Positions 1 through 7,613 of a stretch of DNA of 29,077 bases are shown here, piece after piece (the first letter of the stretch is position 1; each line of letters begins with the position of its first letter). The stretch lies in contig CAKVFO010000021.1 in assembly GCA_934746785.1 (NCBI GenBank), positions 1 through 29,077 of the forward strand, written 5' to 3'. Both the position numbers and the translations under genes were made by a program. The notes under the pieces were generated by a model. The model worked only from the letters and a program-made list of their open reading frames with translations, was not told the origin of the DNA and did no database searches. The stretch comes from an uncultured Clostridium sp. Lineage in GTDB: Bacteria > Bacillota > Clostridia > Clostridiales > Clostridiaceae.

Positions 1-1
1 G

Positions 2-37
2 TCATAGAGTCATAGAGTCATAGAGTCATAGAGTCAT
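2..37. repeat. Octamer tandem array (tcatagag)n
   Basis: The window opens with about 4.5 perfect copies of the 8-bp unit TCATAGAG, and may continue outside the window. On the minus strand the unit reads ACTCTATG, and the array lies just past the terminator of topB. Arrays with the same 8-bp period and the same ACTCT core occur at 12882-12897 and 24256-24340. Confidence 0.9.
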
Positions 38-44
38 TAAATTA

Positions 45-83
45 TAAAAGAAAGCAGTAGCTTTATGCAAACTACTGCTTTCT
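45..83 (-). terminator. Intrinsic terminator of topB
   Basis: A perfect 12-bp stem (AGAAAGCAGTAG at 49-60 with its complement at 72-83) has an 11-nt loop. On the minus strand it is followed by TTTTAT. It begins 2 nt after the topB stop codon. Confidence 0.85.
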
Positions 84-85
84 AA

Positions 86-2242
86 TTATATAAATTCAAG
101 TTCCCAGTTAAAGTAACCAGTCTTTTCATTCTTAACATATTTAAAATAAGCTGAAAAAGTATTTCCTTTTTTACTTCTTAGATTTCTAAAACCAACCTTT
201 CCATTCTTAAGTAAAAGAGCTACCATTTCTTTAGACACCTGCTTACCAAAGGAAGCTATATATTTATCATCCTTCCATATAGTAAACTTACATCCATTCT
301 TCCAATTACTGCATCCAAATCCCTTTTCACCTTCTATTATTGGATTACCACATACAGGACATAGTCCTATACTTTCAACACCTTCTGGAAGTTCAACCTT
401 AAATTTCGATAAAGCTCCTGTATCCTTCTTAATTTTATCAACTGATTCTACAGTAAAATCTGTTATAAGTTTCATGAAATCTTCTTTCTTAAATTTTCCC
501 TTTTCAATATCTGAAAGAGTCTTCTCAAGTCTGCCTGTATATTCAAGGTCAAAAAGTTCTTGAACAGGAAAAATTTCAACTAAAGTTCTTCCAAGATCCG
601 TTGCTATAAGACTCTTGCCTTTAGTTTTTATATATCCTATATCCTTAAGCTTTTTAATAGTTTCTGCACGAGTAGCTGGTGTACCTATACTAAAACCACT
701 AAGGATAGCCTTCATCATTTCATCTGAATCTTCCTTATCATCAATTCCTTTTCCGCAGGTTTCCATCACTCTTAAAAGAGTCTTTTCTGTATGATGCTTT
801 GGCGGCTTCTTAGTCACCTTACCAATCTTATTGTCAACAACATCAACACTATCCTCTACTTGAACCATAGGAAGAATAGTATCTTTACTTTCTATCTTCT
901 CTACCTTTTTCCATCCTTCAACTAATTGAACCTTACCTTTAGAGATAAATTCACCAGTTACTTCTGAATTATTAGATTTAAGTGTTATCTTAGTTTCTTC
1001 ATACTCTGCAACAGGCATAAACTGCATTATAAATCTATTCTTAATAGCATTATAAACAATTTCTTCATCCTTACTTAAGCCTGTTGGTTTAATATATGTA
1101 GGGGTAATAGCACTATGGCTCTCTACCTTTGAATTATCAAATACTCTTTTCGATTTAACAAACTTAATTTCATTTTCATAAGGAAGACCTGCCTTTAAAG
1201 TATTTAAAACTTTTCTTGCTCTATCTTCTAAACTTTCTTCTAAGGCTACACTTCCTGTTCTAGGATATGTAGTAAACTTCTTTTCATAAAGACTTTGAGC
1301 AACCTTTAAAACTTTATCAGATGTCCATCCCTTATATTTACTTGTAATATATCCTTGTAAATTTGATAAATTAAAAAGATAAGGTGGATAATCCTTTTTC
1401 TTTTCAGTTTGTTTGTCAACTACCTTAGCTATACTTCCTTTAAGCTTAGGTACAAGTTCATCCAAAACTTTTTTATCTTCAAATTTTTCACTTTCATTAA
1501 AATAGTACAATCCTTCAAACTCTTCATTCTTAGTAGTTTTGAAAGTTGTAGTTAATTTATAGTAAGTGGTAGCTTGAAAATTCTCAATTTCCTTATCTCT
1601 ATCATATATAATCTTTAAAGTTGGAAGAAGAACTCTTCCTATATTTATAGTCTTATTCTTTTCGAAATTATACTTTAATGTACTTACTGAAGTTAAATTA
1701 ATGCCTATTATCCAATCTGACCATTGTCTTCCAATTCCTGCATCTTGAAGAGGTCTCATCTCTTCATTATTTTTTAACTTTTCCATACCTTTTTTAACTT
1801 CATCAGGAGTCCATTCATTTAAAAGAAGCCTATATACTGGTTTCTTAACTTCTAAATAATTAAAAAGTTCATCAGCTATAACCTGTCCTTCCCTATCAAA
1901 GTCCGTTGCAGATACTATAGAATCTACATCTTCCTTTTCTATAAGACTCTTTATAATACTGATTTGTTTCTTTGCGCCCTTATCTTCTGAACTTCTATCA
2001 ACATTGTCACATTTTACTTTATACTGAAAATCTTCAGGAATAAAAGGAAACTTTTCAAATCTCCATCCCTTCATACTTTCATCATAATCCTTTGCATCAT
2101 AAAGCTGCAAGAGATGACCAAATGCCCAAGTTATGTAATATCCATCCCCTTGAAAGTATCCATCTTTTCTAGTCTTTACCTTTAATGCTTCTGCTATATT
2201 CTTTGCAACAGAAGGTTTTTCTGCAATAATTACTTTACTCAT
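86..2242 (-). CDS. topB: DNA topoisomerase III (type IA)
   Basis: 718 aa, the usual size for Firmicute TopB. This type IA topoisomerase passes single strands through a transient 5'-phosphotyrosine break and decatenates or relaxes negatively supercoiled DNA. The N-terminus is a Toprim domain (start MSKVIIAEKPSVAK, Glu8) with the metal-binding DFDRE at 114-118. The catalytic tyrosine is in TTYPRTGS (Tyr326). After the core come a four-cysteine zinc-ribbon-like segment beginning CPVCGNP (about 628-655) and a basic tail. The ATG is preceded by AGAAGGGAG at good spacing. The gene has its own terminator at 45-83 and about 180 bp separate it from the next gene upstream of it, so it is probably monocistronic. 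Nothing looks damaged. Confidence 0.97.
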   Translation of the reverse strand: MSKVIIAEKPSVAKNIAEALKVKTRKDGYFQGDGYYITWAFGHLLQLYDAKDYDESMKGWRFEKFPFIPEDFQYKVKCDNVDRSSEDKGAKKQISIIKSLIEKEDVDSIVSATDFDREGQVIADELFNYLEVKKPVYRLLLNEWTPDEVKKGMEKLKNNEEMRPLQDAGIGRQWSDWIIGINLTSVSTLKYNFEKNKTINIGRVLLPTLKIIYDRDKEIENFQATTYYKLTTTFKTTKNEEFEGLYYFNESEKFEDKKVLDELVPKLKGSIAKVVDKQTEKKKDYPPYLFNLSNLQGYITSKYKGWTSDKVLKVAQSLYEKKFTTYPRTGSVALEESLEDRARKVLNTLKAGLPYENEIKFVKSKRVFDNSKVESHSAITPTYIKPTGLSKDEEIVYNAIKNRFIMQFMPVAEYEETKITLKSNNSEVTGEFISKGKVQLVEGWKKVEKIESKDTILPMVQVEDSVDVVDNKIGKVTKKPPKHHTEKTLLRVMETCGKGIDDKEDSDEMMKAILSGFSIGTPATRAETIKKLKDIGYIKTKGKSLIATDLGRTLVEIFPVQELFDLEYTGRLEKTLSDIEKGKFKKEDFMKLITDFTVESVDKIKKDTGALSKFKVELPEGVESIGLCPVCGNPIIEGEKGFGCSNWKNGCKFTIWKDDKYIASFGKQVSKEMVALLLKNGKVGFRNLRSKKGNTFSAYFKYVKNEKTGYFNWELEFI

Positions 2243-2353
2243 AAATACTCCCTTCTAATTTACTTGGTTTACACATCATTTCTTAACACATAAATTTATT
2301 CAGATAGTAAAAATAATAATTATATTATTTTCTACAGGAACTTTATACGTTAA

Positions 2354-2383
2354 AAAATAGGCATTAATAAAAATGCCTATTTT
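2354..2383 (-). terminator. Intrinsic terminator of the PTS-EEP operon
   Basis: The stem AAATAGGCAT (2355-2364) pairs with ATGCCTATTT (2373-2382). On the minus strand the T-rich tail follows directly. It lies about 40 bp past the stop of the EEP-family gene and closes that operon. Confidence 0.8.
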
Positions 2384-2421
2384 ATAATTATATTTTTTTA
2401 TTTATTAAATTTCAACTTTTT

Positions 2422-3201
2422 TTATTTGGTAATAACTTTAACACCATAATGATCTGATATCTTTTTCTTATTAATGCCATTAAATATAACCTGTGACTTA
2501 ACAACTTCTATAACTCTATTACTTAAAATTAAATCAAGCCTTTTGTTATCTTTATTTTTACCCCAGCCATCAATTTCTCCTGCTACAGTTATACCTTCAT
2601 CTCTTTCTTCTGCCATCTTAAAAGTATCTTTAATACCTTTTTCTAACAGATAATCATATCCTTCATTTTTTACAAAAGCATTATTATTGAAATCTCCCAT
2701 AAAGAAACTTAAAATATTATCATCCACACTCTTCAAAAGATTATCAGCTTGATTTTCAAATGAATCTATTTCATCTTTCCACCAGCCTAAATGACATGAA
2801 TAGAAATCATAATCTTTTTCATCAATTTCTATACGTGCTTTTACAATTTTTCTACTTCTAAATTCATTTATATCAGTATTTTTTGAAATATAAAAACTAT
2901 CTTCTTCCTTTATTTTATGCTTTGTAATTATTGCTATTCCTTCTTCAAATTTATCATATCCAATATGTGACATATCCCATACATAATTATATTTAATATT
3001 ACTAATCTTCTCTAAATCCTTTAATAATATGGAAACATAATTATCCTTACTTATGCCTTTTTTATCATTTATAAGCTGACTTACTTCCTGCAATGCTATA
3101 ACATCAAAGTCCTCTTCACTTATAACTTTTGCTAGATAATTAATTTTTTCTAATTGATTTTCTTCCTGCCATGAGTGGCAATTAAGTGTTAAAAGTTTCA
3201 T
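2422..3201 (-). CDS. Endonuclease/exonuclease/phosphatase (EEP) family protein
   Basis: 259 aa covering a whole EEP fold. The Mg-binding and catalytic motifs are in order: TLNCHSW at 5-11, DVIALQEV with Glu39, MGDFNNN in the middle, and the terminal SDHYGV with Asp250-His251. There is no signal peptide, so it is cytoplasmic. The family includes nucleases, phosphodiesterases and sugar- or lipid-phosphatases, and the substrate cannot be read from the sequence. It starts 1 bp after the PTS stop codon, with an AGGA ribosome site inside the PTS 3' end, so it is translated from the same mRNA. The pairing with an alpha-glucoside PTS suggests a role in sugar-phosphate or phosphodiester handling, which is inference. 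Confidence 0.85.
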   Translation of the reverse strand: MKLLTLNCHSWQEENQLEKINYLAKVISEEDFDVIALQEVSQLINDKKGISKDNYVSILLKDLEKISNIKYNYVWDMSHIGYDKFEEGIAIITKHKIKEEDSFYISKNTDINEFRSRKIVKARIEIDEKDYDFYSCHLGWWKDEIDSFENQADNLLKSVDDNILSFFMGDFNNNAFVKNEGYDYLLEKGIKDTFKMAEERDEGITVAGEIDGWGKNKDNKRLDLILSNRVIEVVKSQVIFNGINKKKISDHYGVKVITK

Positions 3202-3202
3202 T

Positions 3203-4885
3203 TTAATATCCTAATATGTCTTGTATTTCTGATTTTAAGACATCTGCTTTAGGTCCATAAACGGCTTGAACACCATTATCCTTAACTAAAAGACCTAAGG
3301 CACCCTCCTTTTTCCAATCTGGTTCCTTTGCTACTTTTGTTATATCCTTAACTGTTACTCTAAGTCTTGTCATACAAGCATCAATATCTTCTATATTTTC
3401 CTTATTACCTAAAAGCTTAATAATATTTTCTGCCTGACTTCCTTTTTCAGAAGTAGCTGCCACTGCTTCTTTAGTTTCATCTTTTTCTTCAATAGATTTA
3501 TCATCTTCATCATCAATATAATTACCATTTCTTCCTGGTGTTCCTATATTGAATTTCTTTATTAAAAAGTTAAATGCTGCAAAATTGATTCCAAACATTG
3601 CTGCACATATGATTACAAAATTAATTAAGTCTCCTGTTATACCTGCTTTAACCATCATAGGCATACGAGTAATAAGTTCTATTATACCAAAAGCATGAAC
3701 TCTTAAATGTATAATATCTGCTAATGCAAAACCAATACCTGTTATTACAGCATAAACTACATAAAGAATTGGTGATACAAATAAAAACATGAATTCAATT
3801 GGTTCAGTAACACCTGTTAAAAATACTGCAAGACCTGCTGAGAAGAACATACTCTTATACTTTTTCTTCTTATCCTTATCAACATTCTTGTACATTGCTA
3901 AAGCTATTGCAAGAAGTGATGAACATGATAATATAACCTGTCCAACCTTGAATCTAGCTGGAGTAACTGTAGTTAATATTTCATTATAAGAGCTCATATC
4001 TCCTGCATTCTTTAAGTTAACTAAATCTGTTATCCATGCAAGCCATAATGGATCTTGTCCTGAAACTATTGAACCAGCATTTACTCCAGTAAGCATCTGA
4101 TAAGTTCCGCCAAGCTCTGTATAGTTTACTGGTACAGTTAACATATGATGTAATCCAAATGGCAATAACAAACGTTCCAAAGTACCATATATAAATGGTG
4201 CAAGTACTGGTGCTGTATCTTTTGATTCTGCAAGCCATATACCAAAACTATTTAAAGCACTTTGTGCAAATGGCCAGAAAATTGCTAATACAATTGATGT
4301 TACTACTGAACCTAATATTACAACAAAAGGTACAAATCTTTTACCATTAAAGAAATTAAGCGCCTCTGGAAGCTTATTGAAATTATAATACTTATTGTAT
4401 AATGTTCCTCCTAAGAACCCTGAAATAATACCTACAAATACTCCCATATTTAAAGCTGGTGCTCCAAGCACATCAATAAAATAATCTGAAACTACAAGTT
4501 GCTGACCGAATATTGATGTTACTGTTGATGTAGGATCTGAAATCATTTCTGAAGTAACTCCAAAAATTGAACCTGTTATTTTATTAATAAGAACGAAAGC
4601 AATTACACCTGCAAAAGCTCCTTGAGCTCTATCTTTTGCCCATGAACCTGCTATAGCTGCTGCAAATAATACATGAAGATTATTTATTATTGCCCATCCT
4701 ATATTCTCCATTACCCTTCCAATGGTTTGTACTAGAGAAGCATCTCCCATCATTCCAACTAATTTTCCTAAAGATATCATTATACCTGCTGCTGGCATAA
4801 CAGCTACTACAACTAATAAAGCCTTACCAAATTTCTGCCAAAAATCAAAAGATAATAATTTTGGTTTTTTTCCTTGTTTACTCAT
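3203..4885 (-). CDS. PTS transporter, EIICB of the glucose/alpha-glucoside (maltose) type
   Basis: 560 aa. Residues about 10-440 are a polytopic EIIC domain of the glucose superfamily, recognisable from GTLERLLLPFGLHHM and TGVTEPIEFMFLFVSP. An acidic linker (about 448-475) leads to an EIIB domain whose phosphorylated cysteine is in DACMTRLR (Cys504). No EIIA domain is fused, so phosphate must come from an EIIA encoded elsewhere. It imports and phosphorylates a hexose or alpha-glucoside. Maltose-type specificity is inferred from the alpha-glucosidase remnant directly upstream and the LacI-type regulator. The ATG has a strong GGAGG 6 nt upstream. The reading frame is intact although its partner hydrolase and regulator are broken. 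Malt-type and glucose-type permeases are hard to separate by eye. Confidence 0.9.
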   Translation of the reverse strand: MSKQGKKPKLLSFDFWQKFGKALLVVVAVMPAAGIMISLGKLVGMMGDASLVQTIGRVMENIGWAIINNLHVLFAAAIAGSWAKDRAQGAFAGVIAFVLINKITGSIFGVTSEMISDPTSTVTSIFGQQLVVSDYFIDVLGAPALNMGVFVGIISGFLGGTLYNKYYNFNKLPEALNFFNGKRFVPFVVILGSVVTSIVLAIFWPFAQSALNSFGIWLAESKDTAPVLAPFIYGTLERLLLPFGLHHMLTVPVNYTELGGTYQMLTGVNAGSIVSGQDPLWLAWITDLVNLKNAGDMSSYNEILTTVTPARFKVGQVILSCSSLLAIALAMYKNVDKDKKKKYKSMFFSAGLAVFLTGVTEPIEFMFLFVSPILYVVYAVITGIGFALADIIHLRVHAFGIIELITRMPMMVKAGITGDLINFVIICAAMFGINFAAFNFLIKKFNIGTPGRNGNYIDDEDDKSIEEKDETKEAVAATSEKGSQAENIIKLLGNKENIEDIDACMTRLRVTVKDITKVAKEPDWKKEGALGLLVKDNGVQAVYGPKADVLKSEIQDILGY

Positions 4886-4907
4886 TTTGTACCTCCATAT
4901 TTAATAC

Positions 4908-5922
4908 TTATTTTTTTATTTTATATAATCTTACTTCATAAGGTCTTAATGTAAATTCACTATACTCACAATGATGCTTGCCTTATAATTACCTAAAAGT
5001 AAATTTTCATATTTAAGCTTATAAGTATTAAAACTATAATTTACTTCATTATTAAAAAGATTAGTTATTATTATAATTTTTTTATTACCTAAAGTTCTAG
5101 TATAAGCAAATTATTACTTCATACTTTCCATATATAAGACATAAATGTTTTTTCTAAGGTTTATCATCTTTTTATAAAAGTTCAAAAAGTTCTTGTCTCT
5201 GATATATGAAAGGTGTTCCTTTCTGTATAAAATAAAGCTTTAACACTTTCTTTAGAATACCATTCACATTCATATGTTTATCAAATAAATATACATATTT
5301 AAAATTTTAAGTTTATGTACATCCTTAAGACTTGTTTCTTTATGCGGCTTATAACATCAACACTTTTATCAAGCCATCATTTTATATATTTTATTTCTTC
5401 CTTCTTTGTTTTACTAATTTAAATCTGACTGTTTCTTAGAAAATATATGCACATAATATTCCTTAGTTTTTTCATCATATTCCCATGTAGAACCATTAAA
5501 TATACTTTCCCAATTGTTAGGTTTCTTTCCACCTTACTCTAGATGTACCAGTCTCTTTTAAGGTTGTCCACAGAAAATCTTGATTTAATAAACCATGGAT
5601 GTTCATCACTTGTATGATTTATTACTAAATCTACGATAATTTTCACATTTCCTTTATGACCTTTACATCATAGTCTGTTAAAATCATCCATCGTACCAAA
5701 ACCATCCATTATATTCTGATAATCGCTTATATCATAACCATTATCATCATTAAGTGATTTATACATAGGACTTATCCATTTTAAGTTCACACCTAAGTCT
5801 TTTAAATAATCTAGTTTTAAAATAATTCCTTTAATATCTCCTATACCATCACTATTAGAATCTTTAAAGCTTTTAGGATATATTTGATATCCTGCAGCTT
5901 CTTTCCACCAAATCCTTTTCAC
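4908..5922 (-). pseudogene. malL: Alpha-glucosidase (oligo-1,6-glucosidase, GH13) pseudogene
   Basis: The N-terminal 80 or so residues are a clean MalL start (WWKEAAGYQIYPKSF, DDNGYDISDYQN). The frame then hits TGA near 5668. Further MalL segments follow in shifting frames on the minus strand: VDLVINHTSDEHPWF, PNNWESIFNGSTWEY, HIFSKKQSDLN, WLDKSVDV, a piece like YKKMINLRKN, and a correct C-terminus TLRPYEVRLYKIKK ending TAA at 4908-4910. About 1.0 kb remains of a gene normally near 1.65 kb. The region that should hold the catalytic Asp and the acid/base Glu is deleted, so it cannot be active. The original start was probably GTG at 5920-5922, placed by GGAGAGGGG just upstream. It sits 22 bp before the PTS gene as the former first gene of its operon. 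Confidence 0.95.
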
Positions 5923-5936
5923 TCTCCCCTCTCCTA

Positions 5937-5948
5937 TGCAATCGTTCA
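5937..5948. promoter_or_regulatory. LacI-family operator-like site O1
   Basis: TGCAATCGTTCA is an imperfect palindrome centred on CG, of the kind bound by MalR/CcpA-type LacI regulators. It lies just upstream of the ribosome site of the malL remnant, downstream of the candidate promoter. A related site is at 6090-6101. The role is inferred from position and similarity. Confidence 0.45.
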
Positions 5949-5990
5949 CTTTTTTGCATAAATTTTCATAAACAGCTATTTATTAAGTTT

Positions 5991-6019
5991 AATTTATCAC
6001 TTTTATTTTTTGTATGCAA
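5991..6019 (-). promoter_or_regulatory. Candidate promoter of the malL-PTS-EEP operon
   Basis: On the minus strand TTGCAT (6014-6019) and TAAATT (5991-5996) are separated by 17 nt, a good sigma-A arrangement. The site is 70 bp upstream of the malL start and lies between the two operator-like palindromes. Confidence 0.4.
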
Positions 6020-6089
6020 GTTTAATTTATTACTAATTTTATAAATTATGGTTTGTTATTTATTGCTTACTCACTTTTACTTGATATTA

Positions 6090-6101
6090 TGCAACCGTTT
6101 C
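6090..6101. promoter_or_regulatory. LacI-family operator-like site O2
   Basis: TGCAACCGTTTC is a second CG-centred half-palindromic site, matching TGCAANCGTT of O1. It lies 153 bp away from O1 and upstream of the candidate promoter. The pair could have supported looping by a LacI-type repressor, or one could be a catabolite (CcpA) site. Confidence 0.4.
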
Positions 6102-6152
6102 CTTACTGTGGAATTAACTATAATTATGTATAAATAAATTGACACAATAACC

Positions 6153-6190
6153 AAAAAGGTAGTTTAAGAATAACTCTTAACTACCTTTTT
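6153..6190 (-). terminator. Intrinsic terminator after the lacI-type pseudogene
   Basis: AAAAAGGTAGTT (6153-6164) is complementary to AACTACCTTTTT (6179-6190), with extra pairing inward. The hairpin overlaps the stop codon of the regulator remnant and ends in a T-run on the minus strand. Confidence 0.75.
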
Positions 6191-7007
6191 AGTGATTCTC
6201 TTTCTATCAGCTTTACATCAATAATCTGATTACTTTTTACTGTTCTTCCAGATACCAAATACTCTACTAAAATCTTAATTGCATAATATCCTAATCTTTC
6301 TGCATTTATATCTACAGAAGCTAATGGAGTCTCCCTATAAGCTGATAAATAAACATTATTAAATCCTACTACAGAAATATTCTTTTTCCCTGCTGCCCTT
6401 TCTCCTTCTTCCATTGAAAAATTAGCTCCCTTATATATAATATTTTTATCAATACTTAATTTCTTATCCTTTAATGCATCTTTATATCCTCTTAATCTAT
6501 CAATAGATACATTAAGATTTGCTTCTGCACCAACATAACCTATCTTATTATTTCCTTTTTTAATCAGTAAGTTTACAAGATCATATGCTGCCTTATAATT
6601 ATCATTATCAACCCATAATAAATCCTCAGTATCTTCATTTCTTCCTATTACCACAAATGGAAAATCTATTTTTCTTAAATATTTTACACATTTATCATTC
6701 TCTTCTACTCTTAACAGACATATTCCATCAACTAAATTGCTTTCTACAAATCTCTTAATCCAATCTGTCTCATCATCTGTATTATCCTGAAACGCATACA
6801 TAATATAGTATTTTTTTCTTCAGCACATATACTCATTCCTTTCATAACCTGTATATAAAACTGATTACCAAACATATCCTCTGCCCCTTTAGGAACTATA
6901 ACAGCAAGTATATTAGTATTTTTAGTAGCCAATCCCCTTGCCATTGCATTTGGCACATAAGCTGATACATTAGCTTCCTTTGCCACATCTCTAATAGTAA
7001 CTTTCAT
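6181..7007 (-). pseudogene. LacI-family (MalR-like) transcriptional regulator pseudogene
   Basis: Two overlapping frames cover a LacI-type repressor. The first (6744-7007) starts MKVTIRDVAKEANVSA with a ribosome site AAAGGAAG, but then jumps straight to YVPNAMARGLATKN. The second half of the helix-turn-helix and the linker, roughly 28 residues, are missing. Near 6800 there is a frameshift into the second frame (6181-6801), which carries the sugar-binding domain from AFQDNTDDETDW to the end. There a second in-frame loss of about 35 residues joins FSMEEGERA to AGKKNISVVGFNN. With a lost recognition helix, a frameshift and a gap in the sensor domain, it is not functional. It sits 27 bp downstream of tspO and upstream of the malL-PTS operon it presumably once controlled. 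Confidence 0.9.
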
Positions 7008-7034
7008 TCACTTCTTTCTTCCTTTCTAAAGTTT

Positions 7035-7535
7035 TCATCTTTCATTTTTACTCCATATAAAATAGTTTAAAATTAGTGCAAAAGAACACCATAAAATATA
7101 TGGAATTAGTAAATATCCAGCTATTTTATCAAGCTTTATAAACTTCAAAAAAGTTATTATTATAAATATGAATAAAATAATGAGTTCTATAAAAGCTAAT
7201 CCATACAATCTAAAAGAAAAAAATATAAAACTCCATAAATAATTCAATAATAGCTGAATCAGATAATAAAATAATGCATTTCCAATATCCTCCCCTAATT
7301 CTCTATACATATATATCCTATAAGATGCTAATCCCATAAGAATATATAAAATAATCCATACAATCATAAATATATAAGCTGGTGGAGAAAATATAGGTTT
7401 TTCTAGTTGAGTATATATATTTATACCATTTCTTGTAATATACCAAACAAATGCTGAACCTGCTAAAGGTAGCAGCACACACAATATTAACGGAATTACT
7501 TTAATCTTTCCTTTAACCCTTAATATATTTAACAT
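7035..7535 (-). CDS. tspO: TspO/MBR family membrane protein
   Basis: 166 aa with five predicted transmembrane helices, as in bacterial TspO (usually 155-165 aa). The family signatures are PIFSPPAYIFMIVWIILY in helices 1-2, LNYLWSFIFF in helix 3, and AGYLLIPYILWCSFALILNY in helix 5. TspO proteins bind tetrapyrroles and are linked to porphyrin handling and stress. The substrate here is unknown. The ATG has GGAGGG directly upstream. It lies 78 bp past the histidine kinase gene 7614-9644 with no clear terminator between, so it may be co-transcribed with the kinases, which is inference. Confidence 0.92.
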   Translation of the reverse strand: MLNILRVKGKIKVIPLILCVLLPLAGSAFVWYITRNGINIYTQLEKPIFSPPAYIFMIVWIILYILMGLASYRIYMYRELGEDIGNALFYYLIQLLLNYLWSFIFFSFRLYGLAFIELIILFIFIIITFLKFIKLDKIAGYLLIPYILWCSFALILNYFIWSKNER

Positions 7536-7613
7536 AAGCCCTCCACAAAAAATACTAAACTCTATAATATTGTTATGTATATAAAAAAACTAATATTCAA
7601 AGTATGCATAAAT

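Noticed and set aside
2..37. CRISPR-like array
   Set aside because: The 8-bp units have no spacers; it is a simple tandem repeat. No CRISPR array or cas gene was seen in the window.
3789..3989. Open frame on the plus strand inside the PTS gene
   Set aside because: It is antisense to a clearly coding EIIC frame, has no ribosome site and no recognisable protein; other antisense frames in pepF, 26248-26646, 20274-20732 and 27904-28695 were dropped for the same reasons.
4017..4238. Second minus-strand frame within the PTS gene
   Set aside because: It overlaps the EIIC frame and its translation is a frame-shifted shadow of it.
6181..6801. A separate, shorter sugar-binding regulator gene starting at an internal ATG
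   Set aside because: It lacks a ribosome site and continues the LacI sensor domain in another frame; treated as one broken gene.
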